Shown: positions 35,179-43,773, numbered from the stretch's first letter. The stretch is 45,518 bases of DNA from an uncultured Eubacteriales bacterium (GCA_900540235.1 UQEY01000014.1:1-45518), one strand, 5' to 3'. Made by a program: numbers and translations. The notes: generated from the letters alone by a model not told the origin.

Positions 35179-35712
35179 ATGGCTAAGAAGTATTATTGTC
35201 CGGTATGCGGTTATGAAAGTGACGAACCTATCGATGTTTGCCCGGTTTGCGGTGCAAAGATGGCAGTTCGTGAAGAGGGTGAAACAACTTGGGCTGCTGA
35301 GCACAAGGTTGGTATCATCGACGGCGTAAGCGAAGAAATCGTTCAGGGTCTTCGTGACAACTTCAACGGCGAATGCAGTGAGGTTGGTATGTATCTTGCA
35401 ATGGCAAGAGTTGCTTTCAGAGAGGGTTATCCTGAAATCGGTCTTTACTGGGAAAAGGCAGCTTATGAAGAAGCTGACCACGCTTCAAGATTTGCTGAAA
35501 TGCTCGGCGAGGTTGTAACAGATTCAACAAAGAAAAACCTTGAAATGCGTGCTGCTGCGGAAAACGGCGCAACACTCGGCAAAACTCAGCTTGCAAAGCT
35601 TGCTAAGGAACAGGGTCTTGACGCTATCCACGACGCTGTACACGAAATGGCAAGGGATGAAGCAAGACACGGTAAAGCATTTGAGGGTCTTCTTCAAAGA
35701 TATTTTGGCTAA
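35179..35712 (+). CDS. Reverse rubrerythrin (N-terminal rubredoxin domain)
   Basis: A 177-residue peroxide-reducing iron protein. The rubredoxin domain comes first, with Cys7, Cys10, Cys21 and Cys24 in CPVC and CPVC pairs, and the ferritin-like diiron domain follows (about 50-175), with GECSEVGM, YWEKAAYEEADHA and DEARHGK carrying metal-ligand Glu/His. This domain order is opposite to classical rubrerythrin and matches the reverse rubrerythrins of clostridia, which reduce H2O2 and O2 with NADH-derived electrons. It is 29 nt after the perR-like gene with AAAGGAG. The last 75 bp are copied again at 35835-35909. Confidence 0.93.
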   Translation: MAKKYYCPVCGYESDEPIDVCPVCGAKMAVREEGETTWAAEHKVGIIDGVSEEIVQGLRDNFNGECSEVGMYLAMARVAFREGYPEIGLYWEKAAYEEADHASRFAEMLGEVVTDSTKKNLEMRAAAENGATLGKTQLAKLAKEQGLDAIHDAVHEMARDEARHGKAFEGLLQRYFG

Positions 35713-35909
35713 GAGAAAGTGCAACAGTGCTTCATCCCTTGCCAAGCTACTCCAAATTATGCGACTGACAGGAGCAAAAAATTTGGGAGAAACAGTCCGG
35801 GGGACTGTTTCGTAGTAGGTTGCCCGCCTCAAAAGCAAGACACGGTAAGGCATTTGAGGGTCTTCTTCAAAGATATTTTGGCTAAGAGAAGGAGCAACAG
35901 TGCTTCATC
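35662..35909. repeat. 75-bp direct duplication of the rubrerythrin 3' end around a palindromic insert
   Basis: 35662-35736 and 35835-35909 agree at 72 of 75 positions; the first copy is the coding end and stop of the rubrerythrin gene plus 24 nt of flank. Between them is a 98-bp insert containing the perfect inverted repeat GAAACAGTCC/GGACTGTTTC (35789-35811). A 16-bp inverted copy of rubrerythrin sequence also appears: TGGCAAGGGATGAAGC (35648-35663) and its complement at 35729-35744. The stretch 35713-36071 (359 nt) contains no gene that I can support. Confidence 0.85.
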
Positions 35910-35960
35910 AAAGTTCAAAAAAGCGGTTGAAAATCGGCTGACAAACAAAAGAAATCATAG

Positions 35961-35990
35961 ACGAGAGTTGAGTAATCGACTCTCGTTTTT
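35961..35990 (+). terminator. Terminator downstream of the rubrerythrin operon
   Basis: CGAGAGT (35962-35968) and ACTCTCG (35979-35985) form a stem extended by inner GA/TC pairs, followed by TTTTTG. It lies about 250 nt after the rubrerythrin stop because of the inserted duplication. Confidence 0.75.
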
Positions 35991-36071
35991 GAATTTTAGT
36001 TAAAATATTTGACATTTTGATTGTTTTGTATTATTATTGCTGTAAAATATGACATTTACGAGGCGAATTTG

Positions 36072-36404
36072 ATGGAAACTGTGTTTACTAATGCAGATTT
36101 TATTTCTCTTGATGAGCATAACAGTACTTACTCCGTTATGGTGGTTAAGGGCAAAAATATTGTTTATATGGGCTATAGTATTCCGCTTGCTTATGATGAA
36201 GCTAAAGTTGTTGATTTGCAGGGCAGGGCGGTTGTTCCGCTTGTTAATGACAAAATGTGTTTGACTTATAGGAATAATGCCGAATGTACTAAACTTGCAC
36301 CGGGTGAATATGCCGATTTTGCAGTGGTTGATAAAAATATTTTAAAGGATGACCACAATTTAAAAGTGCTCAGCGTTTATATCCACGGAAAGAAAAAAGA
36401 TTAA
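36072..36404 (+). CDS. Miniature amidohydrolase-like protein without catalytic barrel
   Basis: A 110-residue protein. Residues about 1-60 (ADFISLDEHNSTYSVMVVKGKNIVYMG through VDLQGRAVVP) match the N-terminal beta-sandwich of amidohydrolase-family enzymes. Residues about 60-110 (LAPGEYADFAVVDKNIL and VLSVYIHGK) match the C-terminal beta-sandwich that normally follows the metal-binding TIM barrel. The barrel with its HxH motif, about 350 residues, is absent, and the junction is in frame. It could be a deletion remnant or a kept small protein that forms only the composite beta domain. The ATG at 36072 is chosen because the residues upstream do not resemble the family. Confidence 0.55.
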   Translation: METVFTNADFISLDEHNSTYSVMVVKGKNIVYMGYSIPLAYDEAKVVDLQGRAVVPLVNDKMCLTYRNNAECTKLAPGEYADFAVVDKNILKDDHNLKVLSVYIHGKKKD

Positions 36405-36424
36405 TAAGGTTAATAAGGTTAAAA

Positions 36425-36450
36425 AAAGGATGCCCAGCGGCATCCTTTTT
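36425..36450 (+). terminator. Terminator after the mini-amidohydrolase-like gene
   Basis: AAAGGATGCC and GGCATCCTTT form a perfect 10-bp stem with loop CAGC and a T-tract. Confidence 0.85.
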
Positions 36451-36472
36451 GTTTTGGTTAATTTGAATTAAA

Positions 36473-36503
36473 GAACTGTAGCGGCGAACATTGTTCGCCT
36501 TAA
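36473..36503. repeat. Half-copy of the dispersed palindromic element
   Basis: GGCGAACA (36483-36490) and TGTTCGCC (36492-36499) make a near-perfect palindrome, with TGTAGC before it as in the right arm of the full copies. It starts exactly where the hydroxyacid dehydrogenase stop codon (36500-36502) lies, and may double as its terminator. Confidence 0.65.
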
Positions 36504-37468
36504 TTTACTCTGTTTTTAAGCTCTTTTTGACAAGCGATATTTTGCATATTTTCATAAATGTTTTTATAAATTCTTTCAACTGTCAAGCTTGTTATTCCTG
36601 CAATATGAGGGGTTAAAATAAGCTTATCTTTGAGCCTGCCATCAAGCAAAATATTATCTTTTTCAAGCGGTTCGGGAGTAAAAACATCAAGCCCTGCGCC
36701 TGCAATTTCACCGCTTAAAAGTGCGTTTTTGAGCGCTTCGTTATCTACCAAATCGCCACGGGCAGTGTTGATTAAAAATGCGCTGTTTTTCATTTTTGCA
36801 AAGAATTCATTATCAGCCAAATTTATTGTTTGCGGTGTAACTGCAAGGTGGAGCGAAACAATGTCGCTTTGCTTTAAAAGTTCGTCAAAAGTTAAGTGAG
36901 TTACATTGTATTTTTGCTCAAGTTCTTTGTACCTTGTACGGTTGGTGTATACCACTCTTGCACCCAGGGCAGTGCAAAATTCAGCCGTTTTCCTCGCAAT
37001 ATCGCCAAAGCCGATTAAACCGACGGTGCACTGGCTGAGTTCTTTTTTTGCGCCAAACGAAGCTTTTTTAAACTCAATTTGACGACCGCTGTAAATTTCC
37101 TCAACGCCCTTTGAAAAACTTCTCAAACAGCCGAGCATAAGAAACAGCGCAATTTCGCTCACACCCGTGTCGTTAACACCTTTGTTGTTGCAAACGGGTA
37201 TGCCTTTTTCTCTTGCATAAGCCGCATCAACACCTTGGTATCCCACACCCTCCGACATAATCAGTTTCAAATTCGGCATAGAATCAATAAGCTCTTTGTC
37301 AAAAACACCCATAGCGTCAATGAACAAAAGCTCGGTGTCGCTTGCTGTGGTTAAAAGTTTATCTCTTTCACTGAGTTTAAAAAATTTTGTGTTATGCTCT
37401 TTAAATTCGGGTATGTAGCCGAATACTTTTTCTTTTGTTGATACGCTTGAATAAAATGTAATGTTCAT
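36500..37468 (-). CDS. D-2-hydroxyacid dehydrogenase (SerA/LdhA superfamily)
   Basis: A 322-residue NAD-dependent dehydrogenase of the D-isomer specific family. The Rossmann core has GLIGFGDIARKTAEF, and the catalytic set Arg (INTARGDLVD), Glu (LDVFTPEPLE) and His (LTPHIAG) is complete. SEIALFLMLGCLR is the family interdomain helix. Substrates range from phosphoglycerate to lactate and phenyllactate; no ACT domain is present, which disfavours the regulated SerA type. The gene begins 1 nt after the GH51 gene stop, so they are one operon, though a metabolic link is not obvious. Confidence 0.9.
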   Translation of the reverse strand: MNITFYSSVSTKEKVFGYIPEFKEHNTKFFKLSERDKLLTTASDTELLFIDAMGVFDKELIDSMPNLKLIMSEGVGYQGVDAAYAREKGIPVCNNKGVNDTGVSEIALFLMLGCLRSFSKGVEEIYSGRQIEFKKASFGAKKELSQCTVGLIGFGDIARKTAEFCTALGARVVYTNRTRYKELEQKYNVTHLTFDELLKQSDIVSLHLAVTPQTINLADNEFFAKMKNSAFLINTARGDLVDNEALKNALLSGEIAGAGLDVFTPEPLEKDNILLDGRLKDKLILTPHIAGITSLTVERIYKNIYENMQNIACQKELKNRVN

Positions 37469-37469
37469 A

Positions 37470-39848
37470 TCAGTCTTTCTTCTTCTTTTTTACTGTTTTA
37501 GTTATTACAATACCTGCGAAAATTATTACGGCTGCTCCGCCGACAGCACATGGAACTGCGATTTTAACCGCAGGCGGAGTATATTTTTTAACACTTGTTG
37601 TCATAGTAGTAATATTATCCGGCAGTGAATAAAACGAAGCGCCGTCATTATTGCCGTAAGCAATTCTCAGCACGGTAACATCATATTTGTCCATATCAAC
37701 GCTGATGTTTTCACTGTTTGTTAAGTCATATTCACTCGGATAAGTGGTAAGGCTTCCAATTTCGTTGCAAGCGGCTTTGTAACTGCCTTTGACAGATTGA
37801 GCCGATACTTTGTTGATATTTCCGAAATCGCTTAGTTTAACATCAACGCTTTGCTTTTTGCCGGTCGTGTTAACGAGTTTAACAAAGAGCGTTTCACTCT
37901 CACGGTCAACGGTGACCGATTCGTAAAGCCCGTCTTTTACGGTTTTGCCGTTATCAAAATTCGATTTGATATATTTGTTTCCGTAGTTATTTGAAAACAG
38001 CATTTGAACATAATAACTCGGCGTAAGCACAACCTCCTGCGAGTTGAACCAAATAAGGTTTACATTCCAACACTGCGCATTAACTTTGGCAAAAGTAGGA
38101 GCGTAAGAAGCCATATCTACAATGTCGCCGTTTCTTTCAATTCCTGTCAAATAGCTTGCTTCTTCAACCGCTTCGTTCATATTAGATTTTGTTTGGATAG
38201 TGCCGATACCCGATGAAGTAGCCGCATATTCACCGATAAATACATGAGCACTGTTTCGGTCAAAATTGTCATACCTGTCATTGTGGTCAAAAAGATAACC
38301 GTCGTTTGTGTAGTAATGCTCGTCAACTACGGTGTCGGCATAATCTTTGTTTATCCAGCTCCAATTATAGTCGTAAGCGTTACCCTCAAGATATGTTCCG
38401 CTTGAAGAAATAACGGTAATGTCGGGATATGCTTTTTTAACTTCCTTGTAAAGAGCCTCAAAATTGCGCTTGTATATTTCGCCCCAATTTTCGTTGCCAA
38501 GACCGATATATTTAAGGTTAAACGGTTTTGCGCTTCCGTTGGCAGCTCTGAGTGCACCCCAGTAAGTTGTCGTTGCCCCGCCGTTTGCATATTCGATTAA
38601 ATCGAGAATGTCCTGCACATATGCGTCCCATTCTTTTGTGCCCGGTTTGAGCGCAATAGTGTCAAGATACTTGTCAAAATCAGCCTGACTTTTTATGTTA
38701 AGGCTTTCGATATGCTCGGTGTAACCTTTTCTGTTTTCCTCGTCGTCAGGGTCAATATGAATCTCATCCGTCAAAAGTTTTTCCCATTCTTCATCGGTCA
38801 TATTAAGCTTCCTGAGTGCATTTACATAAGCGTCGTAGTCGGCTCTGCCCTGGCAGGTTAAACCGACATTGAGTATAGGCAGCGGCTCGGCATTAAGGTC
38901 GGCGCAAAGCTGAAAATATTCGTGATAACCCATAGCGTTTGTGTTTATATAATCTCTGCCCTCATCATCACGCCAAAGGTTGTAAAACTGAACCCTCTCC
39001 TCAAGCGGACCTATTGTTTCTTTCCAATCATAAAGATTTGCAAGGCTGTCACCTTCTGCAAGGCAACCGCCGGGAAAACGGACAAATTTTGGCGAGAGTT
39101 GTTTGAGCGCAGTATAAAGGTCATCTCTGAGGGTTACATATTTCCATTCTTTTGTGCCGTAGCCGTAACTGCTTTTTGGTACTAATGTGACAAAATCAAT
39201 GTCAATTTTGCCTTTTCCGTCAAACTCGATTGCAAGAGCACCGTCTTCGTCGGCATTTGACTTTAATGTTGCGGTAAGCTTAGTCCAAATTCCGTCTGTT
39301 TTTGATATGTCAAGGCTTACAATATTGTTTTTATTGCTCTTTGAATCAAGGTAAACATTAACATCGCCTTTAAAATTTTCATTCTTTATGTAACAACCAA
39401 ATTCATATTCTCCGCCTTTTTTAAAGCCCATATCGCTTTGCTTTGCTTTCTTCTCGTCACGGTCGTATGACTTGTACTTGTACATTTCTGTGTAACCCGT
39501 GTTTTTTAGCGTGCCTTTGCCGTTTACACTTATTTCTGCATAAGTAGGGTTGTTTTTATTAAGCGGTTTTTCGGTGCCGGTGCCAAGCGTTAAACCGTCA
39601 GTCACCCAAGCGGTAGTGTTATTAAACTTGTATTCAAACGAATCATTGTTAACCAAATTTGACACAAGTCCGCCGTCGCACGCATACGAAATATCCTCGA
39701 TAAACGAACCGTAAAGCTTGTCGGATATTTTGTACGATTCACCGTTTTTCGATATTTCAAGCACAGTGTTACTGCTTGCAAATGCCGGAGTTGCTCCCAC
39801 TGTCAGCGTCAGTATAAACGCTAAGATTATTGATAATTTCTTTTTCAT
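37470..39848 (-). CDS. Membrane-anchored alpha-L-arabinofuranosidase, GH51
   Basis: The 792-residue protein has a signal peptide (about 1-24, ending AFA), a carbohydrate-binding-like beta domain (about 40-230) and a GH51 TIM barrel with the catalytic pair Glu453 in LGNENWG (acid/base) and Glu540 in FIGEYAA (nucleophile); VRFPGGCLAEG is the barrel signature. A C-terminal beta domain follows, then one membrane segment (about 763-785) and KKKKKD. It therefore stays attached to the outer face of the membrane. It would release arabinose from arabinoxylan or arabinan side chains. Most bacterial GH51 enzymes are cytosolic, so the anchored form is notable. The TTGACA/TATAAT promoter and an upstream palindrome suggest regulated expression. 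Confidence 0.88.
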   Translation of the reverse strand: MKKKLSIILAFILTLTVGATPAFASSNTVLEISKNGESYKISDKLYGSFIEDISYACDGGLVSNLVNNDSFEYKFNNTTAWVTDGLTLGTGTEKPLNKNNPTYAEISVNGKGTLKNTGYTEMYKYKSYDRDEKKAKQSDMGFKKGGEYEFGCYIKNENFKGDVNVYLDSKSNKNNIVSLDISKTDGIWTKLTATLKSNADEDGALAIEFDGKGKIDIDFVTLVPKSSYGYGTKEWKYVTLRDDLYTALKQLSPKFVRFPGGCLAEGDSLANLYDWKETIGPLEERVQFYNLWRDDEGRDYINTNAMGYHEYFQLCADLNAEPLPILNVGLTCQGRADYDAYVNALRKLNMTDEEWEKLLTDEIHIDPDDEENRKGYTEHIESLNIKSQADFDKYLDTIALKPGTKEWDAYVQDILDLIEYANGGATTTYWGALRAANGSAKPFNLKYIGLGNENWGEIYKRNFEALYKEVKKAYPDITVISSSGTYLEGNAYDYNWSWINKDYADTVVDEHYYTNDGYLFDHNDRYDNFDRNSAHVFIGEYAATSSGIGTIQTKSNMNEAVEEASYLTGIERNGDIVDMASYAPTFAKVNAQCWNVNLIWFNSQEVVLTPSYYVQMLFSNNYGNKYIKSNFDNGKTVKDGLYESVTVDRESETLFVKLVNTTGKKQSVDVKLSDFGNINKVSAQSVKGSYKAACNEIGSLTTYPSEYDLTNSENISVDMDKYDVTVLRIAYGNNDGASFYSLPDNITTMTTSVKKYTPPAVKIAVPCAVGGAAVIIFAGIVITKTVKKKKKD

Positions 39849-39864
39849 ATGTTACCCCTTCTTT

Positions 39865-39921
39865 TGACTTTTAAAGTCAGTAATACTAATTTATTATAAC
39901 ATTATATATAAAGCGTGTCAA
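39865..39921 (-). promoter_or_regulatory. Promoter and candidate operator of the GH51 operon
   Basis: On the minus strand TTGACA (39916-39921), 17 nt, TATAAT (39893-39898): a perfect housekeeping promoter. Downstream, TGACTTT-T-AAAGTCA (39865-39879) is a palindrome with 7-bp arms between the start of transcription and the ATG at 39848, where a repressor could act. Confidence 0.7.
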
Positions 39922-39966
39922 AAACATTATTTCATTTTTTGCATATAATAATCACGAGGTGATTTT

Positions 39967-41790
39967 ATGTGCGGCATTGCCGGTTTACTCAGCAGTAACA
40001 TTGATTTAAGAGGTGAAAGATTACTTATTCAAAATATAAGCAAAACACTTGAAAACAGAGGTCCCGATTTTGCAGGCGCTTATATAACGCCGAGCGTTGC
40101 GCTTATTCACAGGCGGCTTGCTGTTATTGATGTTGAAAACGGCGCTCAGCCTATGCATTTCGGCAAGTATGTTATTGTTTATAATGGGGAGCTATACAAT
40201 ACCGATGAAGTCAGGCAGGAACTTGAAAGTTATGGATACAAGTTTGACACCCATTGCGATACCGAAGTTGTGCTAAAAGCGTATGACAAATGGCAAGAGG
40301 ACAGCGTTAAAAAGCTTAACGGTATTTTTGCTTACGCAATCTATGATAAAAAAGAAAATTCGCTTTTTGCCACTCGTGACAGAATAGGTGTAAAGCCGTT
40401 TTACTTTACAAAAACAAAATCATATTTTGCTTTTGCAAGCAAGATTGAAAGCCTTTTGTGCATAAGTGAAGTTAAGCCGACAGTTGACGAGGAGGGGCTT
40501 AACGAAATATTTATGCTCGGTCCTGCAAAAACAATGGGCAAGGCGATTTTTAAAGATATTGAGGAGCTTTTACCTGCACACTCTTTGACTTATAAAGACG
40601 GAAAAATCGATACATTTTCTTATTGGAAGCTTGAAGCGAAAGAAAACAGCGAGAGTGAGATTGAAGCGGCAGAGCACACATACGAACTCGTTAAAGATTC
40701 AATAAAGCGTCAGCTTGTAAGTGATGTTCCGCTTTCGACTTTCCTTTCAGGCGGTCTTGATTCGTCAATCATTTCCAAAATTGCGAGCGACGAATATAAA
40801 AAGGACGGCAAGGTGCTTCATACCTATTCGGTTGATTATACCGATAACGACAAATATTTTAAAAAGAGCCTTTTTCAGCCAAATAAAGATTCAGACTATA
40901 TCGATATTATTTCAAGCTATATAGGGTCTTATCATCATAATGTTGTGCTTGATAACAGGGATGTTGCAAATACACTTGAAAAAGCAACGATAGCAAGGGG
41001 TGTTCCGGGTTTTGTGGATATTGATTCATCCCTTATGCTCTTTTGCAAAGAGGTAAAAAAAGATTTTACAGTTTGCCTTTCCGGCGAGTGCGCCGACGAA
41101 ATTTTTGCCGGCTACCCGTGGTATCACAGAAAAGAGGTGCTTTTTGAAGATTCGTTTCCGTGGGCACGAAGCACTAAGCTTAGGCAAAGCATACTTAAAG
41201 ACGGCTTTTTGCCTGACGGTGAAGAATATTTAAGAAACGCTTATTTAAACACTTTGAAAGATGTTTCCTATCTTGAAACCGATACAAAAACAGACAGACG
41301 AATGAGAGAAATGTTTAAACTAAATCTTGATTGGTTTATGCAAACGCTCCTTGCCCGCAAAGATGTTATGAGTATGGAGTCGTCGCTTGAAGTGAGAGTT
41401 CCGTTTTGCGACTATAGGCTTGTTGAATATGCCTATAATCTTCCGTGGAACATAAAAGCACTTGACGGCAGGGAAAAGGGAATTTTGCGAAAAGCGTTTG
41501 AAAATGACTTGCCAAAGGAAATTGCGTGGCGCAAGAAAAGTCCTTATCCAAAAACTTATAACCCGGTTTACTTTGCAAGGGTTAAAGAACTTCTTTATGA
41601 CGCTCTTACCGACAGTTCAACTCCGCTTAGAGAATGGATAAATGCAGACAATTTGTATACGATTATGCAAAATCCCGACTCACTCCCTGAGCCGTGGTAC
41701 GGTCAACTTATGGGCGTACCGCAAATTGGAGCGTATATTTACCAAATTTATGCATGGATAAAGCATTACAATGTTGAGTTTGATATTTGA
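39967..41790 (+). CDS. asnB: Asparagine synthetase (glutamine-hydrolysing)
   Basis: AsnB makes asparagine from aspartate, ATP and glutamine. The 607-residue protein starts MCGIAGLL with catalytic Cys2, the Ntn glutaminase domain (about 1-200, with VIYNGELYN), followed by the synthetase domain with the ATP PP-loop FLSGGLDSSIISK. The synthetase part extends to the end, including SGECADEIFAGYPWY and VPFCDYRLVEYA. AGGTGA lies before the ATG. A TATAAT at 39943-39948 may be its -10 box. The length is normal for the family. Confidence 0.95.
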   Translation: MCGIAGLLSSNIDLRGERLLIQNISKTLENRGPDFAGAYITPSVALIHRRLAVIDVENGAQPMHFGKYVIVYNGELYNTDEVRQELESYGYKFDTHCDTEVVLKAYDKWQEDSVKKLNGIFAYAIYDKKENSLFATRDRIGVKPFYFTKTKSYFAFASKIESLLCISEVKPTVDEEGLNEIFMLGPAKTMGKAIFKDIEELLPAHSLTYKDGKIDTFSYWKLEAKENSESEIEAAEHTYELVKDSIKRQLVSDVPLSTFLSGGLDSSIISKIASDEYKKDGKVLHTYSVDYTDNDKYFKKSLFQPNKDSDYIDIISSYIGSYHHNVVLDNRDVANTLEKATIARGVPGFVDIDSSLMLFCKEVKKDFTVCLSGECADEIFAGYPWYHRKEVLFEDSFPWARSTKLRQSILKDGFLPDGEEYLRNAYLNTLKDVSYLETDTKTDRRMREMFKLNLDWFMQTLLARKDVMSMESSLEVRVPFCDYRLVEYAYNLPWNIKALDGREKGILRKAFENDLPKEIAWRKKSPYPKTYNPVYFARVKELLYDALTDSSTPLREWINADNLYTIMQNPDSLPEPWYGQLMGVPQIGAYIYQIYAWIKHYNVEFDI

Positions 41791-41802
41791 ATATGATATA
41801 AT
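41774..41802 (+). promoter_or_regulatory. Promoter of the nitroreductase-GDPD pair
   Basis: TTGAGT (41774-41779), 17 nt, TATAAT (41797-41802). The -35 box lies inside the last codons of asnB, so the pair can be expressed apart from asnB. Confidence 0.6.
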
Positions 41803-41839
41803 TACTATATAATTTTAAAAGATATAGGAATTTTACACT

Positions 41840-42637
41840 ATGACAAATGAAGAATATATCAAAGCAATAGATTTGAGGACATCAAGAAGAACTTATAAAA
41901 CAAGGGCGCTGCCTAAAGAAATTCTTGATGTACTGAGAAATATGGTTGACGCCGTTAATGAAACGAGCGGGCTTGAATTTCAGCTTGTTGAGGACGGAAC
42001 TCCTGCGTTCAAGATTTTTTCAGGCAAGTTCTCCTACATTGCGGTTTGCGGCGAGGATACGGAAAAAGCGAGAATTATGAGCGGTTATTGGGGCGAGTCA
42101 ATCGTGCTTCAATGCGTTTATCACGGGCTCGGCACTTGCTGGGTATCGGGCACTTATGATGAAAACAAGGTGTATGAAGCTATTGATTTGCCTAAAAAGC
42201 ACAGGCTTTATGCCGTAATTGTGGTGGGCTATGTTAAAGATAAACTCAGCACAAAAGAGAAGCTTATGTATAATGCAACGCATAAAAACAATAAGCCTTA
42301 TCAAAAAATGATTGAGGTTTGCGACGAAAAGCTTCCGTCTTATTATGAATACGCATTCAAGCTTGTTGAAAAAGCACCGTCTGCCACTAACAGGCGACCG
42401 GTTCATTTTAAGTATGAAAACGGGGTTATCAGCGGTTATGTTGATGAGCCGTATTCTGATAAAAGCCTTGATTTCGGCATTGCTCAGCTTCATTTTCAGC
42501 TTGGCGCTGCGGCTAAAGGGATGAAAGGCGAATGGGATATTAAGGGAAGATTTTGCACCGAAAACAGCAAAGTAATCAAATTCCCTGAGCAAAATAATGA
42601 TGCAAAAAACGAAACGGAGGATAATAAAAATGAGTGA
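41840..42637 (+). CDS. Nitroreductase-family protein (TM1586-type)
   Basis: A 265-residue FMN-dependent oxidoreductase-like protein, with two nitroreductase halves in one chain as in the TM1586 family. Motifs are RTSRRTYKTRALPKE, YWGESIVLQCVYHGLGTCWV and ATNRRPVHF. It ends in an Asn/Glu-rich tail. The substrate and electron partner are unknown. The stop overlaps the start of the next gene by 8 nt. It probably acts in the cytoplasm as a dimer or pseudo-dimer. Confidence 0.82.
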   Translation: MTNEEYIKAIDLRTSRRTYKTRALPKEILDVLRNMVDAVNETSGLEFQLVEDGTPAFKIFSGKFSYIAVCGEDTEKARIMSGYWGESIVLQCVYHGLGTCWVSGTYDENKVYEAIDLPKKHRLYAVIVVGYVKDKLSTKEKLMYNATHKNNKPYQKMIEVCDEKLPSYYEYAFKLVEKAPSATNRRPVHFKYENGVISGYVDEPYSDKSLDFGIAQLHFQLGAAAKGMKGEWDIKGRFCTENSKVIKFPEQNNDAKNETEDNKNE

Positions 42638-43556
42638 AGAAAACAAAGCTCAAGTAATTGAAACAGAGGAAATTACTCAAAACGACGATAATAAAAAAGA
42701 AAAGAAAAAATGGTCTAAAAAGAAAAAGACTATAGTTCTTGTTATTGTTTGCGTGTTTGCGTTTCTTATTGTCGCTACCGTTGTTGCAGGCGTTTGCGTG
42801 CTTCATTGGTACTGTGAAACAAAAGATTATACCGTTGTTTCAACCACAGATGATGTAACCCTCGTTGCTCACAGGGGTATGCGAAGCGTTGCACCGGAAA
42901 ATACAGTTGCATCGTTTGAAGCAGCAGGTGAGCACGGCTATTGGGGCGCCGAGTGCGATATTTACAGAACGAAAGACGGCGTTTGGGTCGTTTCCCACGA
43001 TACAAATACTTACCGTATGATGGATAAAACCGCCTTTGTTGAAAAGAAAACATATGACGAGCTTAAAGCAATGAAAGTCGATAACGGTGTTAACATTGCC
43101 GATTATCCCGACCTCACAATTTGCTCACTTGAAGAATATCTTGAAATTTGCAAAAAATACAATATGACCCCTGTTATTGAGCTTAAAGGTAAAAATAATA
43201 CCGAGCATTATAACGAAGTGGTTGACCTTGTAAATGAATATAAGCTTTCAGCGGTTTATATTTCGTTCCACCTTGAAAATTTGCAAAAGATTCGTGCCCT
43301 CACACTTGATAAAACTTATTACCTCGTTCAGGAAATTACAGAAGATGATATCAAAGACGCAAGAAATATTCTCGACTGCGGTATCGACTTTAACGGTAAT
43401 AAGGAAAAGAATTTTGAAAACGGTATTCTTCAAAAGTGTAAGGACGAAGGCCTTGATCTCGGTGCGTGGACAATTAATGACCCGGCAGTTATGAAAAAGC
43501 TTGAAGATAACGGCGTAACACTTATTACAACCGATTGTATTGACTATCAAAAGTGA
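42630..43556 (+). CDS. Membrane-anchored glycerophosphodiester phosphodiesterase
   Basis: A 308-residue GDPD-family protein. A Lys/Glu-rich cytoplasmic tail (1-33) and one membrane segment (about 34-58) hold the catalytic domain outside. The active site carries His81 in AHRGMRSVAPENT, Glu109 and Asp111 in AECDIY, and His124 in SHDTN. PVIELKG and WTIND are later conserved strands. The family hydrolyses glycerophosphodiesters to glycerol 3-phosphate, for example from wall teichoic acid or lipids. ACGGAGG precedes the ATG by 9 nt. It is the last gene before a 345-nt intergenic region. Confidence 0.9.
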   Translation: MSEENKAQVIETEEITQNDDNKKEKKKWSKKKKTIVLVIVCVFAFLIVATVVAGVCVLHWYCETKDYTVVSTTDDVTLVAHRGMRSVAPENTVASFEAAGEHGYWGAECDIYRTKDGVWVVSHDTNTYRMMDKTAFVEKKTYDELKAMKVDNGVNIADYPDLTICSLEEYLEICKKYNMTPVIELKGKNNTEHYNEVVDLVNEYKLSAVYISFHLENLQKIRALTLDKTYYLVQEITEDDIKDARNILDCGIDFNGNKEKNFENGILQKCKDEGLDLGAWTINDPAVMKKLEDNGVTLITTDCIDYQK

Positions 43557-43565
43557 GTTTGCGTG

Positions 43566-43630
43566 CTTCCCTCTGATGAGGGAAGTGGCGGCTTTGCCGT
43601 CGATAGGAGAGAATTGCGAACACTGTTCGC
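43566..43630. repeat. Tandem hairpins including a half-copy of the dispersed palindrome
   Basis: CTTCCCTC/GAGGGAAG is a perfect 8-bp stem with loop TGAT (43566-43585), followed by a second hairpin GGCGGC/GCCGTC, and then GCGAACA-C-TGTTCGC (43616-43630), which matches the left arm at 34541-34555. The whole intergenic stretch 43557-43901 (345 nt) holds these repeats, a terminator, a promoter and WalR-like boxes, and no gene. Confidence 0.75.
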
Positions 43631-43673
43631 CTGTTAATTTTATATTAATTACATATTATAATACATTTTGTAT

Positions 43674-43711
43674 TCGGCAGGAGAGATTGCGGCTTTCCTG
43701 CCGATTTTTTT
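43674..43711 (+). terminator. Terminator of the nitroreductase-GDPD operon
   Basis: TCGGCAGGA (43674-43682) and TCCTGCCGA (43696-43704) form a perfect 9-bp stem, followed by seven T. It lies 117 nt after the GDPD stop, separated by the repeat element. Confidence 0.85.
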
Positions 43712-43773
43712 ATCCTTTAATCTGTATCAAAACAGACTATTGTCTAAAAACGGACCGATTTTTGTCAATAATT

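Noticed and set aside
35719..36003. A 94-residue frame across the rubrerythrin duplication and palindrome
   Set aside because: It reads the duplicated coding end in another frame, lacks a ribosome site and has no recognisable domain.
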